Notes: generated by a model not told the origin, from the sequence alone. Numbered from the stretch's first letter, positions 8,075 through 15,123 are shown. The stretch: 23,455 bases of DNA from an uncultured Bacilli bacterium (GCA_944363805.1 CALVVH010000015.1:1-23455), one strand, 5' to 3'. Numbers and translations: made by a program.

Positions 8075-8956
8075 CTATGCTTTTCTGTAAAGTTTAATTT
8101 CCCCTTTTTGTCCTTCCTTAATTATAGCTATCCAAAGTTCATCTAAGACATTTCTTTCCTTTTTAGGATGTACTAAAAATCTTATTGTAAATTCAATATG
8201 ATTATCAATATATTCGGTATATATTATTGGTTTTAAATTATTATAATATATTCGGTAATTACTACTAGCTGCATCAATTGCTTTATCCATCTTCTTAGGA
8301 ATACTTTTAATAACCGTATTATTATTAACTATACTATATAATTTTTTCTTATGTGTATTTATATCCGCATCCATATCGACATTTACTTTCATTTCTGTCC
8401 AAATATATTTAAATGCTGTCGTATAGTTCTTTAAAGAATTAGCAAATATTTGGGAATTGGGAATATTAACTATAATCCCATTACTTTGTTCTCCATTTAC
8501 TCTATCTCCTAATTCTAGTACTTTAAAACTCATTGCAGTAATTAAAACTACATCTCCTTTAATATTACCTATTTCAATTCTATCTTCTACTACAAACGGT
8601 TTAGCAGCCTTTATATAAATACCAGCAATTAAATTAAGTATTACTTCCCTCAGAGCAATAGTAGCCCCAGCCGAAATAAAACTAATAATCGTAACTATGT
8701 TATCTAAATGTCCTTCCCAAATAACAAATATAACAAATATCAATATTATATTAGCTACCAAATTACATCTTTGACTAAATTTAAATACTTCTCTACCACT
8801 ATGTTTACCTGTTGTATATAGTTTATTAATAATCTTATTAATAAACTTAATTATTATAACTGCCATAATACTTACAATTACTAACAACACATATTCACTT
8901 TGTATACCAGTAACCCCCTTTAATGTATCTAATATTTTATCCATATCATTCATCAT
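8075..8956 (-). CDS. MscS-family small-conductance mechanosensitive channel
   Basis: This membrane channel likely releases solutes on osmotic downshock. Three hydrophobic segments fall near residues 15-40, 60-80 and 85-120. The last is the pore-lining, Gly/Ala-rich helix ISAGATIALREVILNLIAGI followed by KPF, as in MscS. The beta domain follows with VEDRIEIGNIKGDVV and NIPNSQIFANSLKNYT, where MscS has IPN...N. A TTG at 8971 extends the frame, but AAAGGGG lies after it. ATG at 8956 (or 8953) fits the ribosome binding site better. It is a single gene between cca and the surface-protein gene. Confidence 0.88.
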   Translation of the reverse strand: MMNDMDKILDTLKGVTGIQSEYVLLVIVSIMAVIIIKFINKIINKLYTTGKHSGREVFKFSQRCNLVANIILIFVIFVIWEGHLDNIVTIISFISAGATIALREVILNLIAGIYIKAAKPFVVEDRIEIGNIKGDVVLITAMSFKVLELGDRVNGEQSNGIIVNIPNSQIFANSLKNYTTAFKYIWTEMKVNVDMDADINTHKKKLYSIVNNNTVIKSIPKKMDKAIDAASSNYRIYYNNLKPIIYTEYIDNHIEFTIRFLVHPKKERNVLDELWIAIIKEGQKGEIKLYRKA

Positions 8957-9029
8957 AACATCCCCTTTCAAATGTTTACTATCATAACATTAACAAAAGA
9001 AAATTACATGAATAATACGTAAAAAAATA

Positions 9030-9057
9030 ACTACTTTACATTTTACTGTAAAGTAGT
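9030..9057 (-). terminator. Terminator of the surface protein gene
   Basis: ACTACTTTACA and TGTAAAGTAGT form a perfect 11-bp stem with a 6-nt loop, just past the stop at 9069. It is followed on the minus strand by TTATTTTTT. Confidence 0.85.
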
Positions 9058-9068
9058 ATAAAGTATTA

Positions 9069-10550
9069 CTAAGTAGTTTGCAAAATGAATGGATCTGTGC
9101 TTGTTCCTGTACCAGAAGAAGTTTCAACTGTGGATGCTAGACTAAAAGACGGACGCACGCCAAAGTTGCCGTTCACTGTATTGTTATGGACGCTGCCATC
9201 GCTGCCCACGCTGAACGCAGAATACGTACCGACCCAACGAAGGGAAAGTGTCCATTCATAATCACCACCTAAATATAGCCAATTATTATCTGTATTTGTT
9301 GAATTATCATAATTAGACAATGCTGTTGTCCAATTATCTGGACTTGCTCCATATCCATAATCTGATACATACATTAATCCTATTTTCATTATTTCTTCAT
9401 ATCCACTTTGGCCTGTTCCTACTTCTACATCATAATATTGTTTTGCTGTATTTGTATCAATCCAAGCCATTCCTCCAACTTGCCATGTAGACTCTACTAT
9501 TAGATTTTGCCATTCTGCTGGTATGGTATTGTAATATGTTGTATTTAGTGTCGTATATATATCTGGTTTTGTACTTTCATCCCACGTATTAACAGCAGAT
9601 AAATTTGTCCCATTCCAAGCATAATCTCCATAACTTGTTGCTTTGATTAATTTTACTTGATTATTGAATACACCGATTATCCGATATTGATTATCTGTAT
9701 TTTGACAATCTGCTCCGATTGCTCCAAAACATACATAATTATTTGGATTCGCTCCACTATATCTGTATGAGTTATCTCCAGCTCCATTTGCTAAATCCGC
9801 ATCATGATAGTAAAGTCCATTTGTTTCGGGACTAGCTTCATTATAAAGTCTCGCTATATCACATGCCATTGTTCCTGGTGTACACGATTCATGATATGCT
9901 AGTATTTCTTCCTCATATGGTTCTTCTTGAATTATCAATGTTGCTTCAAATGTTTTATTGGTATTTCCTTCTTGATCACTATCTAAATTAACAAATGTTA
10001 CTGTTACATTCCATTCTTGCGTTGTTGGTGTGTCCGTTGCACTTATTTCATAATTATCGGCTATTGTTATTAACCCATTTGCTGTTGTTATATCAAATCC
10101 TGATACTTCTTCTACTGTTGTATATTCATAACTTCCTAAAGTTTGAAGTTCTGTTCCATCGGGATCTGTAATTGTTAATATCAATTCTGCTGTTTCTTCT
10201 ACAGTTGTATAAGTAAAATCATTACTTGTTATATTTAAATACAAACAATAATTTCTAGTCGCCGTATTCGTTGCATTATTGGCAGTTAATGTCGCACTGG
10301 CAGTCGTACTGCCCGCTTGGTTACCTGCGCCTTGCGCAAAGTTTTGTTGATTAGCAGTAATACTTATAGCATTACCTACACTAAATGACAAACTATCGGT
10401 AGTATTAGTTTGAACATTGACATTGGTATTAGCACTAGCTCCTCCTTGCGCTGTAAAGAAGGCATATGTTGCTCCCACTACAACTACGATTAATAACACA
10501 ACTGCTATTACTGAAAATATTAATACCTTTTTTTCATTACTTTTTTCCAT
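9069..10550 (-). CDS. Membrane-anchored surface protein with C-terminal DUF6273/C-type-lectin-like domain
   Basis: This 493-aa extracellular protein has unknown function. A lysine-rich N-terminus leads into one hydrophobic helix (about 8-30) ending GATYAFFTAQ. A Ser/Thr/Asn-rich beta-type domain (about 40-215) follows. Next is a Cys-containing linker (ESCTPGTMACDIARLYNEA), then the C-terminal domain (about 270-493) with YRIIGVFNNQVKLIK, IGLMYVSDYGYG, NWLYLGG, WTLS and GVRPSFSLAS...GTGTSTDPF. The last motifs are those of DUF6273-like, C-type-lectin-fold domains of gut Firmicutes; this naming is from memory of the family. ATG at 10550 follows GAGGT. Codons for residues about 434-467 have unusual composition (see findings). 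It is divergent from an XRE regulator and probably controlled by it. Confidence 0.8.
   Translation of the reverse strand: MEKSNEKKVLIFSVIAVVLLIVVVVGATYAFFTAQGGASANTNVNVQTNTTDSLSFSVGNAISITANQQNFAQGAGNQAGSTTASATLTANNATNTATRNYCLYLNITSNDFTYTTVEETAELILTITDPDGTELQTLGSYEYTTVEEVSGFDITTANGLITIADNYEISATDTPTTQEWNVTVTFVNLDSDQEGNTNKTFEATLIIQEEPYEEEILAYHESCTPGTMACDIARLYNEASPETNGLYYHDADLANGAGDNSYRYSGANPNNYVCFGAIGADCQNTDNQYRIIGVFNNQVKLIKATSYGDYAWNGTNLSAVNTWDESTKPDIYTTLNTTYYNTIPAEWQNLIVESTWQVGGMAWIDTNTAKQYYDVEVGTGQSGYEEIMKIGLMYVSDYGYGASPDNWTTALSNYDNSTNTDNNWLYLGGDYEWTLSLRWVGTYSAFSVGSDGSVHNNTVNGNFGVRPSFSLASTVETSSGTGTSTDPFILQTT
9151..9250 (-). other. GC-rich, adenine-poor patch inside the surface protein gene
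   Basis: Counted by hand, 9151-9240 has 51 G/C of 90 bases (57%), in a gene and region near 30-35%. In 9191-9250, 36 of 60 bases are G/C. The coding strand has only 7 A against 17 T there. The patch encodes about residues 434-467, from WTLS to GVRPSF, the expected ligand face of a C-type-lectin fold. Confidence 0.75.
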
Positions 10551-10586
10551 CTCAAAATTACCTCACTTCCAAAATTGTAATAAATA

Positions 10587-10616
10587 GTATAGTTATATTT
10601 TACCTTTACAATAATA
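10587..10616 (-). promoter_or_regulatory. Probable promoter of the surface protein gene
   Basis: Minus-strand TATACT (10592-10587) is a good -10, with a weak -35 TTATTG 17 bp upstream. An AGGTAAA half-site lies in the spacer, which suits repression. Confidence 0.45.
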
Positions 10617-10636
10617 AGTATAGGTAAATTTTACCT
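10599..10636. promoter_or_regulatory. Operator-like AGGTAAA/TTTACCT repeats
   Basis: A perfect palindrome AGGTAAATTTTACCT (10622-10636, 7-bp arms around one T) lies between the divergent surface gene and XRE gene. A further TTTACCT half-site occurs at 10599-10605, exactly 31 bp (about three helical turns) from the palindrome's TTTACCT arm. The arrangement fits cooperative binding by the neighbouring XRE repressor. Confidence 0.6.
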
Positions 10637-10689
10637 TTTTGTCAATAGTTAAATTATAACTGTTGTAAGATACTGACAAGGAGATAAAA

Positions 10690-10917
10690 ATGAACAGACT
10701 AAAAGAACTACGCGAAGATAAAGACCTATACCAAAAAGATATCGCCGACTATTTAAAGATAGACCAATCAAACTACAGTAAATATGAATTAGAAAAGATA
10801 AGTATTCCCTTAGAATACTTAAAAAAACTAGCAGATTTCTATAATACTAGCATTGATTATATTTTATATCGTACTGATGAAAGGAAACCTTATTCTCCTT
10901 CTATCATGAAAAAATAA
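10690..10917 (+). CDS. Small XRE-family HTH transcriptional regulator
   Basis: This 75-aa protein is almost entirely a Cro/C1-type helix-turn-helix: LKELREDKDLYQKDIADYL, then SNYSKYELEKISIPLEYLKKLADFYNTSIDYIL. It has no sensing domain. AAGGAGA precedes the ATG. It is divergent from the surface protein gene across a 139-bp region containing an inverted repeat. It therefore probably represses that gene and perhaps itself. Its coding end runs into a hairpin shared with the convergent aldolase gene. It could also act elsewhere, for example on the paralogue at 1-155; that is not shown by the sequence. Confidence 0.88.
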   Translation: MNRLKELREDKDLYQKDIADYLKIDQSNYSKYELEKISIPLEYLKKLADFYNTSIDYILYRTDERKPYSPSIMKK

Positions 10918-10938
10918 CACTCGCAAGTGTTATTTTTT
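10913..10938. terminator. Bidirectional terminator between xre and aldolase genes
   Basis: AATAACACT and AGTGTTATT form a 9-bp perfect stem with a 4-nt loop (CGCA), then T7 on the plus strand. It overlaps the stop codons of both convergent genes. Confidence 0.85.
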
Positions 10939-11805
10939 TACCGAAGCATTATATATTTGTTCTATAGAATTTTTCAAAGCACCAGAAAACTCTTCATCAC
11001 TTTGATTGACATTTAAGCCTTCAAGTAAAGCTCTAGAAAAGCTAGCAATCATCTTTTTATTTTGTTTTAATAATTCACATGCTTTATCTCTTTCATATCC
11101 TCCCGATAAAGCCACAATTCGTAATACATTCTTATAATGTAGCAATGTATCATAGAAGTTTGGTAAATCCGGTATAGTAAACTTAAACATCAAATAATCA
11201 TCTTTTTTCATTTTAGTTAGTTGTTTGATTATTTCTGTTTTCATAAATGACTCAATATGTTTTTTATCTTTAGCATTTATATCAACTTCTGGTTCGATAA
11301 TTGGCACTAAACCTTTAGCAATTATTTTTTTAGCTAAACTAAATTGTTGTTCAATTACCTTTTTTATTCCATATTCATTATACTCATGAATAACTGAACG
11401 CATCTTTGTTCCAATAACTCCATATTTAAGTCCTTCATCAAGTATTTCATCTAAATTTGGAATATCTTTAAGAAGTTGTACACCATCAGCCTCACTATCC
11501 AACCCTAAATCTATTTTCAAAAATGCTGGAATACCTTTATTCTTTAAATATTCGACAGTATTGACGCCATCAATATCTCTTTCCATTGTATTTTTAAATA
11601 AAATTACCCCAAGGATATGTTTACTTGTAAAATACTCATTAGTAATAATTCTACTACGCATTTCATGAATATATTGAAACATCGTTTCATCATCTTTAAT
11701 ACTACTTTCATCTATCCCATAATTTTCCAAAGTCTTCTTACTACTTCCCCCACTTTGGTCGAGTGCTGCAATAAAACCTTTTCGTGTTTTTAATTCTTCT
11801 ATCAT
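10930..11805 (-). CDS. Class I fructose-bisphosphate aldolase
   Basis: This cytoplasmic glycolytic enzyme interconverts fructose-1,6-bisphosphate with glyceraldehyde-3-phosphate and dihydroxyacetone phosphate through a Schiff-base lysine. The 291-aa protein resembles the small class I aldolases of Staphylococcus (Fda/FbaB type). It has ALDQSGGSSKKTL at 14-26, FLKIDLGLD at 95-103 and IIEPEVDI at 169-176. MFKFTIP contains K208, the likely Schiff-base residue, and VALSGGY follows at 231-237. Its ATG overlaps the sortase TGA (ATGA), indicating translational coupling. Co-expression with a sortase is odd and no functional link is known. Confidence 0.92.
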   Translation of the reverse strand: MIEELKTRKGFIAALDQSGGSSKKTLENYGIDESSIKDDETMFQYIHEMRSRIITNEYFTSKHILGVILFKNTMERDIDGVNTVEYLKNKGIPAFLKIDLGLDSEADGVQLLKDIPNLDEILDEGLKYGVIGTKMRSVIHEYNEYGIKKVIEQQFSLAKKIIAKGLVPIIEPEVDINAKDKKHIESFMKTEIIKQLTKMKKDDYLMFKFTIPDLPNFYDTLLHYKNVLRIVALSGGYERDKACELLKQNKKMIASFSRALLEGLNVNQSDEEFSGALKNSIEQIYNASVKK

Positions 11806-12785
11806 TGTCTTGCCTCCCTTTTTATTAACTTAGCATGCAATACTACTCTTTCTTGATCATTATAACAAGTAGATAAGGTAAGTATCTTATCATTTTCATT
11901 AAATTCGACATTAAAATTATATTGACTTCGGTCCTTTAACATCGTCACAAAACTCATAAATTCTTCTGACGTATCAAAATTAGTATGTAGATAATCACTA
12001 GTCGTCGGTATATGATACACACTAAATACTTGCCACAATGTGTTCTCCGTCAAAGTAGATAATTTAATAACATGATTATTTGTATCATCAAACCAATCAG
12101 AATTAAATATATTTTTTAAAGATCCAAACATTGTCCCATTCAATCTCCCATGGGCATATATAATTGTATTTTGATCTAAATTGTTAATATTATTACGATA
12201 ATCCAAATAAACCCATCCAGCAGAATTTCTATTCTTGTTAAAGTCTCTTTTTAAATAATAGTCATTATCACTCGTTTGGACAAATGGATAATTAATATTA
12301 GTACCATTTACTTGCAACCATCCTTTAGTATCACTGTTGATACTTAAAAGATTAGTAAAATCAACATTAATTAGATTCATCTTTATATAATCCCAATATG
12401 GATTAGCTGGATCTTCTTCCACTGGTGGATTGACTATTTCAGTTTCTTCTGTATCTTCAACTTCTTCAATAACAACATTTTCATTGATTAAATCAATTTG
12501 TTTATAAGTATTATCGGAATCAATTTTCCACGCTAAAACTTTGCCACCTGAAAAGATACCTACACCTATAAAACACAGTAAGAAAAAAACAGCAACTAAC
12601 TTTCTTTTAGATAATCTTTTTTCGACGATCCGAGGTTTCATCGCATCTGCATCATCTATAACAGCTTTTACATCTTTCTTCTCATTCTTTTTTATAGATA
12701 TATCAGTTTTAAGCGCCGGCAAAATAAAATATTCTATATCTTCTGGAGTCAATTTTTCTTCAAATTCATCCCTTATTTTTGCCAT
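11802..12785 (-). CDS. srtB: Class B sortase with long cytoplasmic N-terminus
   Basis: Sortases cut a sorting signal and attach surface proteins to peptidoglycan or to each other. The 327-aa protein has about 60 charged cytoplasmic residues, a membrane helix at about 63-80, an acidic linker, and a class B catalytic domain. H212 lies in YAHGRLNGTMFGSL, C307 in TLSTC and R313 in QERVVLHAKL, so the catalytic triad is complete. SrtB-specific features include DNDYYLKRDF and NGTMFGSL. AAGGAG lies 8 bases before the ATG. No substrate with an obvious sorting motif is in the window. The cytoplasmic extension is longer than in S. aureus SrtB. Confidence 0.9.
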   Translation of the reverse strand: MAKIRDEFEEKLTPEDIEYFILPALKTDISIKKNEKKDVKAVIDDADAMKPRIVEKRLSKRKLVAVFFLLCFIGVGIFSGGKVLAWKIDSDNTYKQIDLINENVVIEEVEDTEETEIVNPPVEEDPANPYWDYIKMNLINVDFTNLLSINSDTKGWLQVNGTNINYPFVQTSDNDYYLKRDFNKNRNSAGWVYLDYRNNINNLDQNTIIYAHGRLNGTMFGSLKNIFNSDWFDDTNNHVIKLSTLTENTLWQVFSVYHIPTTSDYLHTNFDTSEEFMSFVTMLKDRSQYNFNVEFNENDKILTLSTCYNDQERVVLHAKLIKREARQ

Positions 12786-12797
12786 TATCTAAACTCC

Positions 12798-13307
12798 TTA
12801 TTCGTAAAGTTTTATATTTATTTCTTGATGACCATCAACCTTCAACTCCCGACATTTTACCCCACAACTATCAAACAATTTTCGCGAAGCAATAAAATTT
12901 GTATCATCATGATATTTATCACTCAAATATACTACTTCTTTTATACCAGATTGAATAATTGCTTTAGCACATTCATTACACGGAAACAATGCTACATATA
13001 TTTTAGCTCCTTCAAAATCTCTTTTATGTCCTCGGAAATTCAAAATAGCATTTAACTCGGCATGACAAACATATAAATATTTAGTATCTAAAGGATTTCC
13101 TTCTCTATCCCAGGGAAAATCACTATCATGAAATCCATTCGGAGCTCCATTATAACCAATTGATAAAATACGATTATCGCTACTTACTATACATGCTCCT
13201 ACTTGTGTCGAAGGATCCTTACTACGAAGCGCCGATAATTTCGCAATTCCCATAAAATACTCATCCCAAGATAAATAATCAGTCCGATGTTTAACTTTCA
13301 TTTCCAT
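12798..13307 (-). CDS. dCMP/cytidine deaminase family protein (ComEB-like)
   Basis: The enzyme likely converts dCMP to dUMP for thymidylate synthesis. The 169-aa protein has the zinc deaminase motifs HAE (82-84, in [10 protein letters not shown]) and PCNEC (C110 and C113). The N-terminal [26 protein letters not shown] is typical of ComEB/dCMP deaminases. Length is typical. A GGTGGAG ribosome binding site lies 4 bases before the ATG at 13307; a second ATG two codons in is also possible. It is the first gene of the deaminase-sortase-aldolase operon, with 12 bp to the sortase. Confidence 0.92.
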   Translation of the reverse strand: MEMKVKHRTDYLSWDEYFMGIAKLSALRSKDPSTQVGACIVSSDNRILSIGYNGAPNGFHDSDFPWDREGNPLDTKYLYVCHAELNAILNFRGHKRDFEGAKIYVALFPCNECAKAIIQSGIKEVVYLSDKYHDDTNFIASRKLFDSCGVKCRELKVDGHQEINIKLYE

Positions 13308-13344
13308 AATACTCCACCCTATACCATTTTACCAAAAATTGATT

Positions 13345-13952
13345 ATAAAATCTAGTCATGCTAAATTTATTTACTATCTATTCTTTTTATCTCTTTGTTT
13401 TTCTAACAAAAACTCATTTAAATTTCTACAAGGTACATCAGTATATATCATATTTTCACAACCATGATGCATTAAAACTTGACATAATTCTATTGGATAT
13501 TCTTTTACATAATCTTGCCATACTCATTAACTCTGAAATTGTCGCTTCATCCTTTTGTGCTTGCACCGCTAAACCACAAATTCTATAACCATTCGGTGTT
13601 TTATATAAAATAACTGTATTTGGCTAGTGGGCATTAACGTACTCCATCAAGTAATAATCATCTTTAATTCCCATGAAACTAAAAGTTCAAATGTCCAACA
13701 AGCCATAGTAAAACAAACCCTGAATTCAAGCTTTTTAACAACTTATTATTTTCAGCCACAACTGCAGCAAATGTCTGTTCTTTCAAATTCTTATTACCTA
13801 AAAAATATACTATTCCATCAACATTATTAAAATGTAATTTACTAGCCATTTGCTGACAACAATAAATAAAATTTTCAAACTGTGCCTATATCATAATTCA
13901 CCTTTATAACCAAACGAACTAAATCTAGTTCATTATATTCCAATTAGTGCCT
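13345..13952. repeat. Direct repeat copy A (~0.6 kb)
   Basis: This copy is highly similar over its whole length to 14452-15142 in the same orientation. It contains the decayed gene, a tRNA-type terminator hairpin (13914-13933) and the last 8 bases of a tRNA 3' end (AGGCACTA on the minus strand, against AGGCACCA at the real tRNA-Leu). It lacks a 99-bp segment present in copy B. Confidence 0.9.
13374..13894 (-). pseudogene. Decayed gene, copy A (unknown protein)
   Basis: The remnant has AAAGGTGA and an ATG at 13894, but an in-frame TAG two codons later. After that the frame reads AQFENFIYCCQQMASKLHFN...VDGIVYFLGNKN. It then breaks, and other frames give MACWTFELLVS, ILYKTPNGYRICGLAVQAQK and, near the end, YVKEYPIELCQVLMHHGCEN up to TAG at 13374. 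At least three frame changes are needed to join these, so it is not functional. The original protein was about 200-230 aa; I do not recognise its family. Open frames on the plus strand here are shadows. Confidence 0.75.
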
Positions 13953-14084
13953 TAAGGGTTAGAGAATACTAAACCAAAGAATAAATCCATACCCTCATCT
14001 CATTACAACAACAATATATTATACATTTTTGCGATAGCAACCAATTTTTTATAACCCATTTTTAAAAAATATATAGCTGTTCGC
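13953..14084. other. Unassigned spacer between repeat A and the toxin promoter
   Basis: No intact gene is present. On the minus strand a short unbroken fragment reads AIYFLKMGYKKLVAIAKMYN before stops, without a ribosome binding site. It may be a relic of an unrelated gene. No terminator or further repeat was recognised. Confidence 0.4.
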
Positions 14085-14113
14085 TTGTTTTTTAATACAT
14101 TCAATAGTATACT
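14085..14113 (+). promoter_or_regulatory. Promoter of the candidate type I toxin
   Basis: TTGTTT (14085-14090) and TATACT (14108-14113) are separated by 17 bp. The predicted start near 14120 places AGGAAATATC at the mRNA 5' end, which can pair with the 3' end of the same mRNA. Confidence 0.65.
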
Positions 14114-14144
14114 TTTTGTAGGAAATATCAGTTGTTGAGTGTCT

Positions 14145-14169
14145 ACCTCTAATCTTTATAGAGAGGAGG
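14145..14169 (+). promoter_or_regulatory. Leader hairpin next to the toxin ribosome binding site
   Basis: CCTCT (14146-14150) can pair with AGAGG (14162-14166), the start of the AGAGGAGG Shine-Dalgarno region, partly hiding it. Sequestration of the ribosome binding site is usual for type I toxin mRNAs. Confidence 0.55.
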
Positions 14170-14179
14170 TTTGATAAAG

Positions 14180-14272
14180 ATGAAAACTAAGACTTTTATT
14201 ATAAAAGTTCTTAAGCTCATTACTATCATTTTATTTCTCCTTATCATTATGATAGTAGTAATAGAAAAATGA
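14180..14272 (+). CDS. Candidate type I toxin: 30-aa hydrophobic membrane peptide
   Basis: The peptide begins MKTKTFIIKVLKLI, continues as one uninterrupted hydrophobic helix (about residues 6-28) and ends in EK. It has a basic N-terminus and a single membrane span, as in TxpA, BsrG, Fst or AapA type toxins; it resembles none closely by sequence. AGGAGG lies 10 bases before the ATG. It has its own promoter (14085-14113), a ribosome binding site hairpin and a terminator. An opposing promoter and terminator define an antisense RNA over its 3' region. Together these point to a pore-forming toxin silenced by RNA. A leader or signalling peptide is possible but would not explain the antisense unit. 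It lies between two direct repeats. Confidence 0.72.
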   Translation: MKTKTFIIKVLKLITIILFLLIIMIVVIEK

Positions 14273-14296
14273 CACTCATTCGCTTGAATAAGTGTC
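14271..14296 (-). terminator. Terminator of the antisense RNA
   Basis: GACACT/AGTGTC plus ATTC/GAAT form a 10-bp stem with one mismatch and a 4-nt loop. A T5 run follows on the minus strand only, so it should stop the antisense RNA but not the toxin mRNA. Confidence 0.75.
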
Positions 14297-14331
14297 GATG
14301 AATAAGTGCCATAAGGCAAATTATTAGGTAG

Positions 14332-14371
14332 ACATTCAACTCGGAAAAACTGAATGTTTCCTTTTTTATTT
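14332..14371 (+). terminator. Terminator of the toxin mRNA
   Basis: ACATTCA (14332-14338) and TGAATGT (14351-14357) form a stem, followed by TTCC and a T6 run with further Ts. The same bases can instead pair with the mRNA 5' end. Confidence 0.7.
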
Positions 14372-14396
14372 TATGCAAGTTTTCCTTGACATATTC

Positions 14397-14425
14397 ATAA
14401 TATCATATTTATATAATTTTGTCAA
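14397..14425 (-). promoter_or_regulatory. Strong promoter for the antisense antitoxin RNA
   Basis: The minus strand has a perfect -35 TTGACA (14425-14420), a 17-bp spacer with an extended -10 TG, and TATTAT (14402-14397). It is stronger than the toxin promoter, as expected for an antitoxin RNA made in excess. No protein gene lies directly downstream. Confidence 0.75.
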
Positions 14426-14480
14426 AAATCTATTTATATTGACAGAGTCCAATAAAATCTAGTCATGCTAAATTTATTTA

Positions 14481-15088
14481 CTATCTATTCTTTTTATCTC
14501 TTTGTTTTTCTAACAAAAACTCATTTAAATTTTTACGAGGTACATCAGTATATATCATATTTTCACAGCCATGATGCATTAAAACTTGACATAATTCTAT
14601 TGGATATTCTTTTACATAATCTTGCCATACTCATGCATAAATATTTTGAATCATTAAGTTTAACCACCATTTCTTCGAGCGATTCTTCAGAATAAAACTC
14701 TCTATATTTACAATAATCCCTTGCCATACTCATTAACTCTGAAATTGTCGCTTCATTCTTTTGTGCTTGCGCCGCTAAATCACAAATTCTATAACCATTC
14801 GGTGTTTTATATAAAATAACCGTATTTGGCTAGTGGGCATTAACGTACTCCATCAAGTAATAATCATCTTTAATTCCCATTGAAACTAAAAGCTCAAATG
14901 TCCAACAAGCCATAGTAAAACAACCACCCTTTTAACAACTGATTATTTTCTGCTACAACTGCAGCAAATGTCTGTTCATCCAAATTCTTATTACCTAAAA
15001 AATATACTATTCCATCAACATTATTAAAATGTAATTTACTAACCATTTGCTGACAACAATAAATAAAATTTTCAAACTGTGCCTATAA
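14481..15088 (-). pseudogene. Decayed gene, copy B (unknown protein)
   Basis: This is the same broken gene as copy A. Fragments are AQFENFIYCCQQMVSKLHFN, then MACWTFELLVSMGIKDDYYL up to a TAG. Next comes ILYKTPNGYRICDLAAQAQK, which continues through RDYCKYREFYSEESLEEMVV. The C-terminal end, QDYVKEYPIELCQVLMHHGC to TAG at 14481, is in another frame. The start codon region is deleted. The internal TAG and the C-terminal frameshift are shared with copy A, so the gene was already broken before it was duplicated. Family unknown. Confidence 0.75.
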
Positions 15089-15103
15089 CCTTTATATAAC
15101 AAA

Positions 15104-15123
15104 ACGAACTAAATCTAGTTCGT
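15104..15123 (-). terminator. Terminator of tRNA-Leu
   Basis: ACGAACTA and TAGTTCGT form an 8-bp perfect stem with a 4-nt loop 11 bases past the CCA, followed on the minus strand by TTTTG. A copy of this hairpin is also found in repeat A. Confidence 0.75.

Larger units (their letters stand above)
14264..14390 (-). ncRNA. Candidate antisense antitoxin RNA (~127 nt)
   Basis: A strong minus-strand promoter at 14397-14425 predicts initiation near 14390. The transcript would end at a hairpin formed by 14271-14296 (GACACT...AGTGTC plus an inner ATTC/GAAT stem), which is followed on the minus strand by ATTTTTC. It carries no credible reading frame. It is complementary to the toxin mRNA from the stop codon to its terminator, about 100 nt. 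This convergent, 3'-overlapping layout matches txpA/RatA and bsrG/SR4 of B. subtilis. The RNA ends are inferred from promoter and terminator positions. Confidence 0.68.

Noticed and set aside
9151..9250. A complete diversity-generating retroelement in this window
   Set aside because: No reverse transcriptase, accessory protein or template repeat is present; only a candidate target patch is seen.
12541..13055. Plus-strand open frames opposite sortase B and dCMP deaminase
   Set aside because: They are antisense shadows of genes with complete catalytic motifs.
13358..13830. Two plus-strand open frames across repeat A (and a third at 14465-14695 in repeat B)
   Set aside because: They are shadows of the decayed minus-strand gene; the amino-acid patterns of the minus-strand fragments are more protein-like and match between copies.
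14386..14417. Plus-strand promoter TTGACA...TATAAT downstream of the toxin
   Set aside because: The spacer to TATAAT is 20 bp and nothing is encoded downstream on the plus strand; the symmetric AT-rich region works better as the minus-strand antisense promoter.
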